From Eutreptiella sp. 'Long Island Sound 2002' (taxonomy: Eukaryota > Euglenozoa > Euglenophyceae > Eutreptiales > Eutreptiaceae): a DNA stretch of 64,000 nt. Below are more notes on the stretch, generated by a model, which was not told the origin of the DNA, searched no databases, and saw nothing but the letters and a program-made list of their open reading frames with translations. The stretch is not shown here. The stretch covers positions 42,492,765 to 42,556,764 of the forward strand of contig OZ038385.1 of assembly GCA_964036045.1 (NCBI GenBank), given 5' to 3'. Within the stretch, counting starts at the first letter, position 1.

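Noticed and set aside
61776-63374. Minus-strand 532-residue ORF
   Set aside because: It is the antisense shadow of exon 19, whose plus frame shows conserved domain patterns and stays open for 8.2 kb.
2135-64000. Calling the gene midasin (MDN1/Rea1)
   Set aside because: The AAA type is right, but the tail has ASH-like repeats instead of the acidic region and MIDAS domain, and the pattern of active modules differs.

Overview
The window is nuclear DNA from a microbial eukaryote, most likely a GC-rich, intron-rich protist or alga. The evidence is GT-AG introns that keep reading phase across 18 junctions, no compact operons, an APE-type LINE retrotransposon, and many simple repeats with unusually long poly-G/poly-C runs (up to 24 G). 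I cannot name the lineage. ASH-type Ig domains are typical of ciliary and centrosomal proteins, so a flagellated organism is a reasonable guess but no more.

Almost all coding sequence that is not transposon belongs to one huge plus-strand gene. I model 19 exons (about 17.2 kb of coding sequence, roughly 5,700 residues) from 2135 to beyond the right edge; both ends of the gene are missing. The protein begins with helical N-terminal segments (exons 1-2). A ring of six AAA+ modules of the midasin/MoxR (AAA_5) type follows (exons 3-17). Modules 1, 3 and 5 keep intact Walker A and an Asp-Glu Walker B, while modules 2, 4 and 6 have lost the catalytic Glu, and module 4 also has a damaged P-loop. After the ring come a helical exon (18) and one uninterrupted exon of more than 8.2 kb (19). 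Exon 19 encodes about 2,300 residues of mostly helical sequence and then at least four ASH/MSP/HYDIN-like beta-sandwich repeats. A six-AAA midasin-like ring joined to ASH repeats is not an architecture I know and is the main biological candidate here.

The introns carry the rest. 1-2134: upstream region with short direct repeats and one small ORF. 2.5-20.6 kb: exons 1-11 with introns holding two or more dispersed repeat families, tRNA-related SINE-like copies and a GTG microsatellite. 20.9-24.0 kb: a 28-bp minisatellite of about 109 units. 24-31.8 kb: exons 12-15, with an inverted repeat pair straddling exons 12-13. 31.8-36.8 kb: intron with a hAT-type transposase fragment beside a 135-bp tandem repeat. 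37.1-40.1 kb: intron with a TA-flanked terminal-inverted-repeat element containing SAM-domain gene fragments in both orientations. 40.6-53.8 kb: a 13.3-kb intron holding an antisense, near full-length LINE (ORF1, ORF2, 94-bp leader repeats, CACAA-type 3' tail) whose 5' end abuts the tail of a second, 5'-truncated LINE. 54.3-64 kb: last intron and the giant exon.
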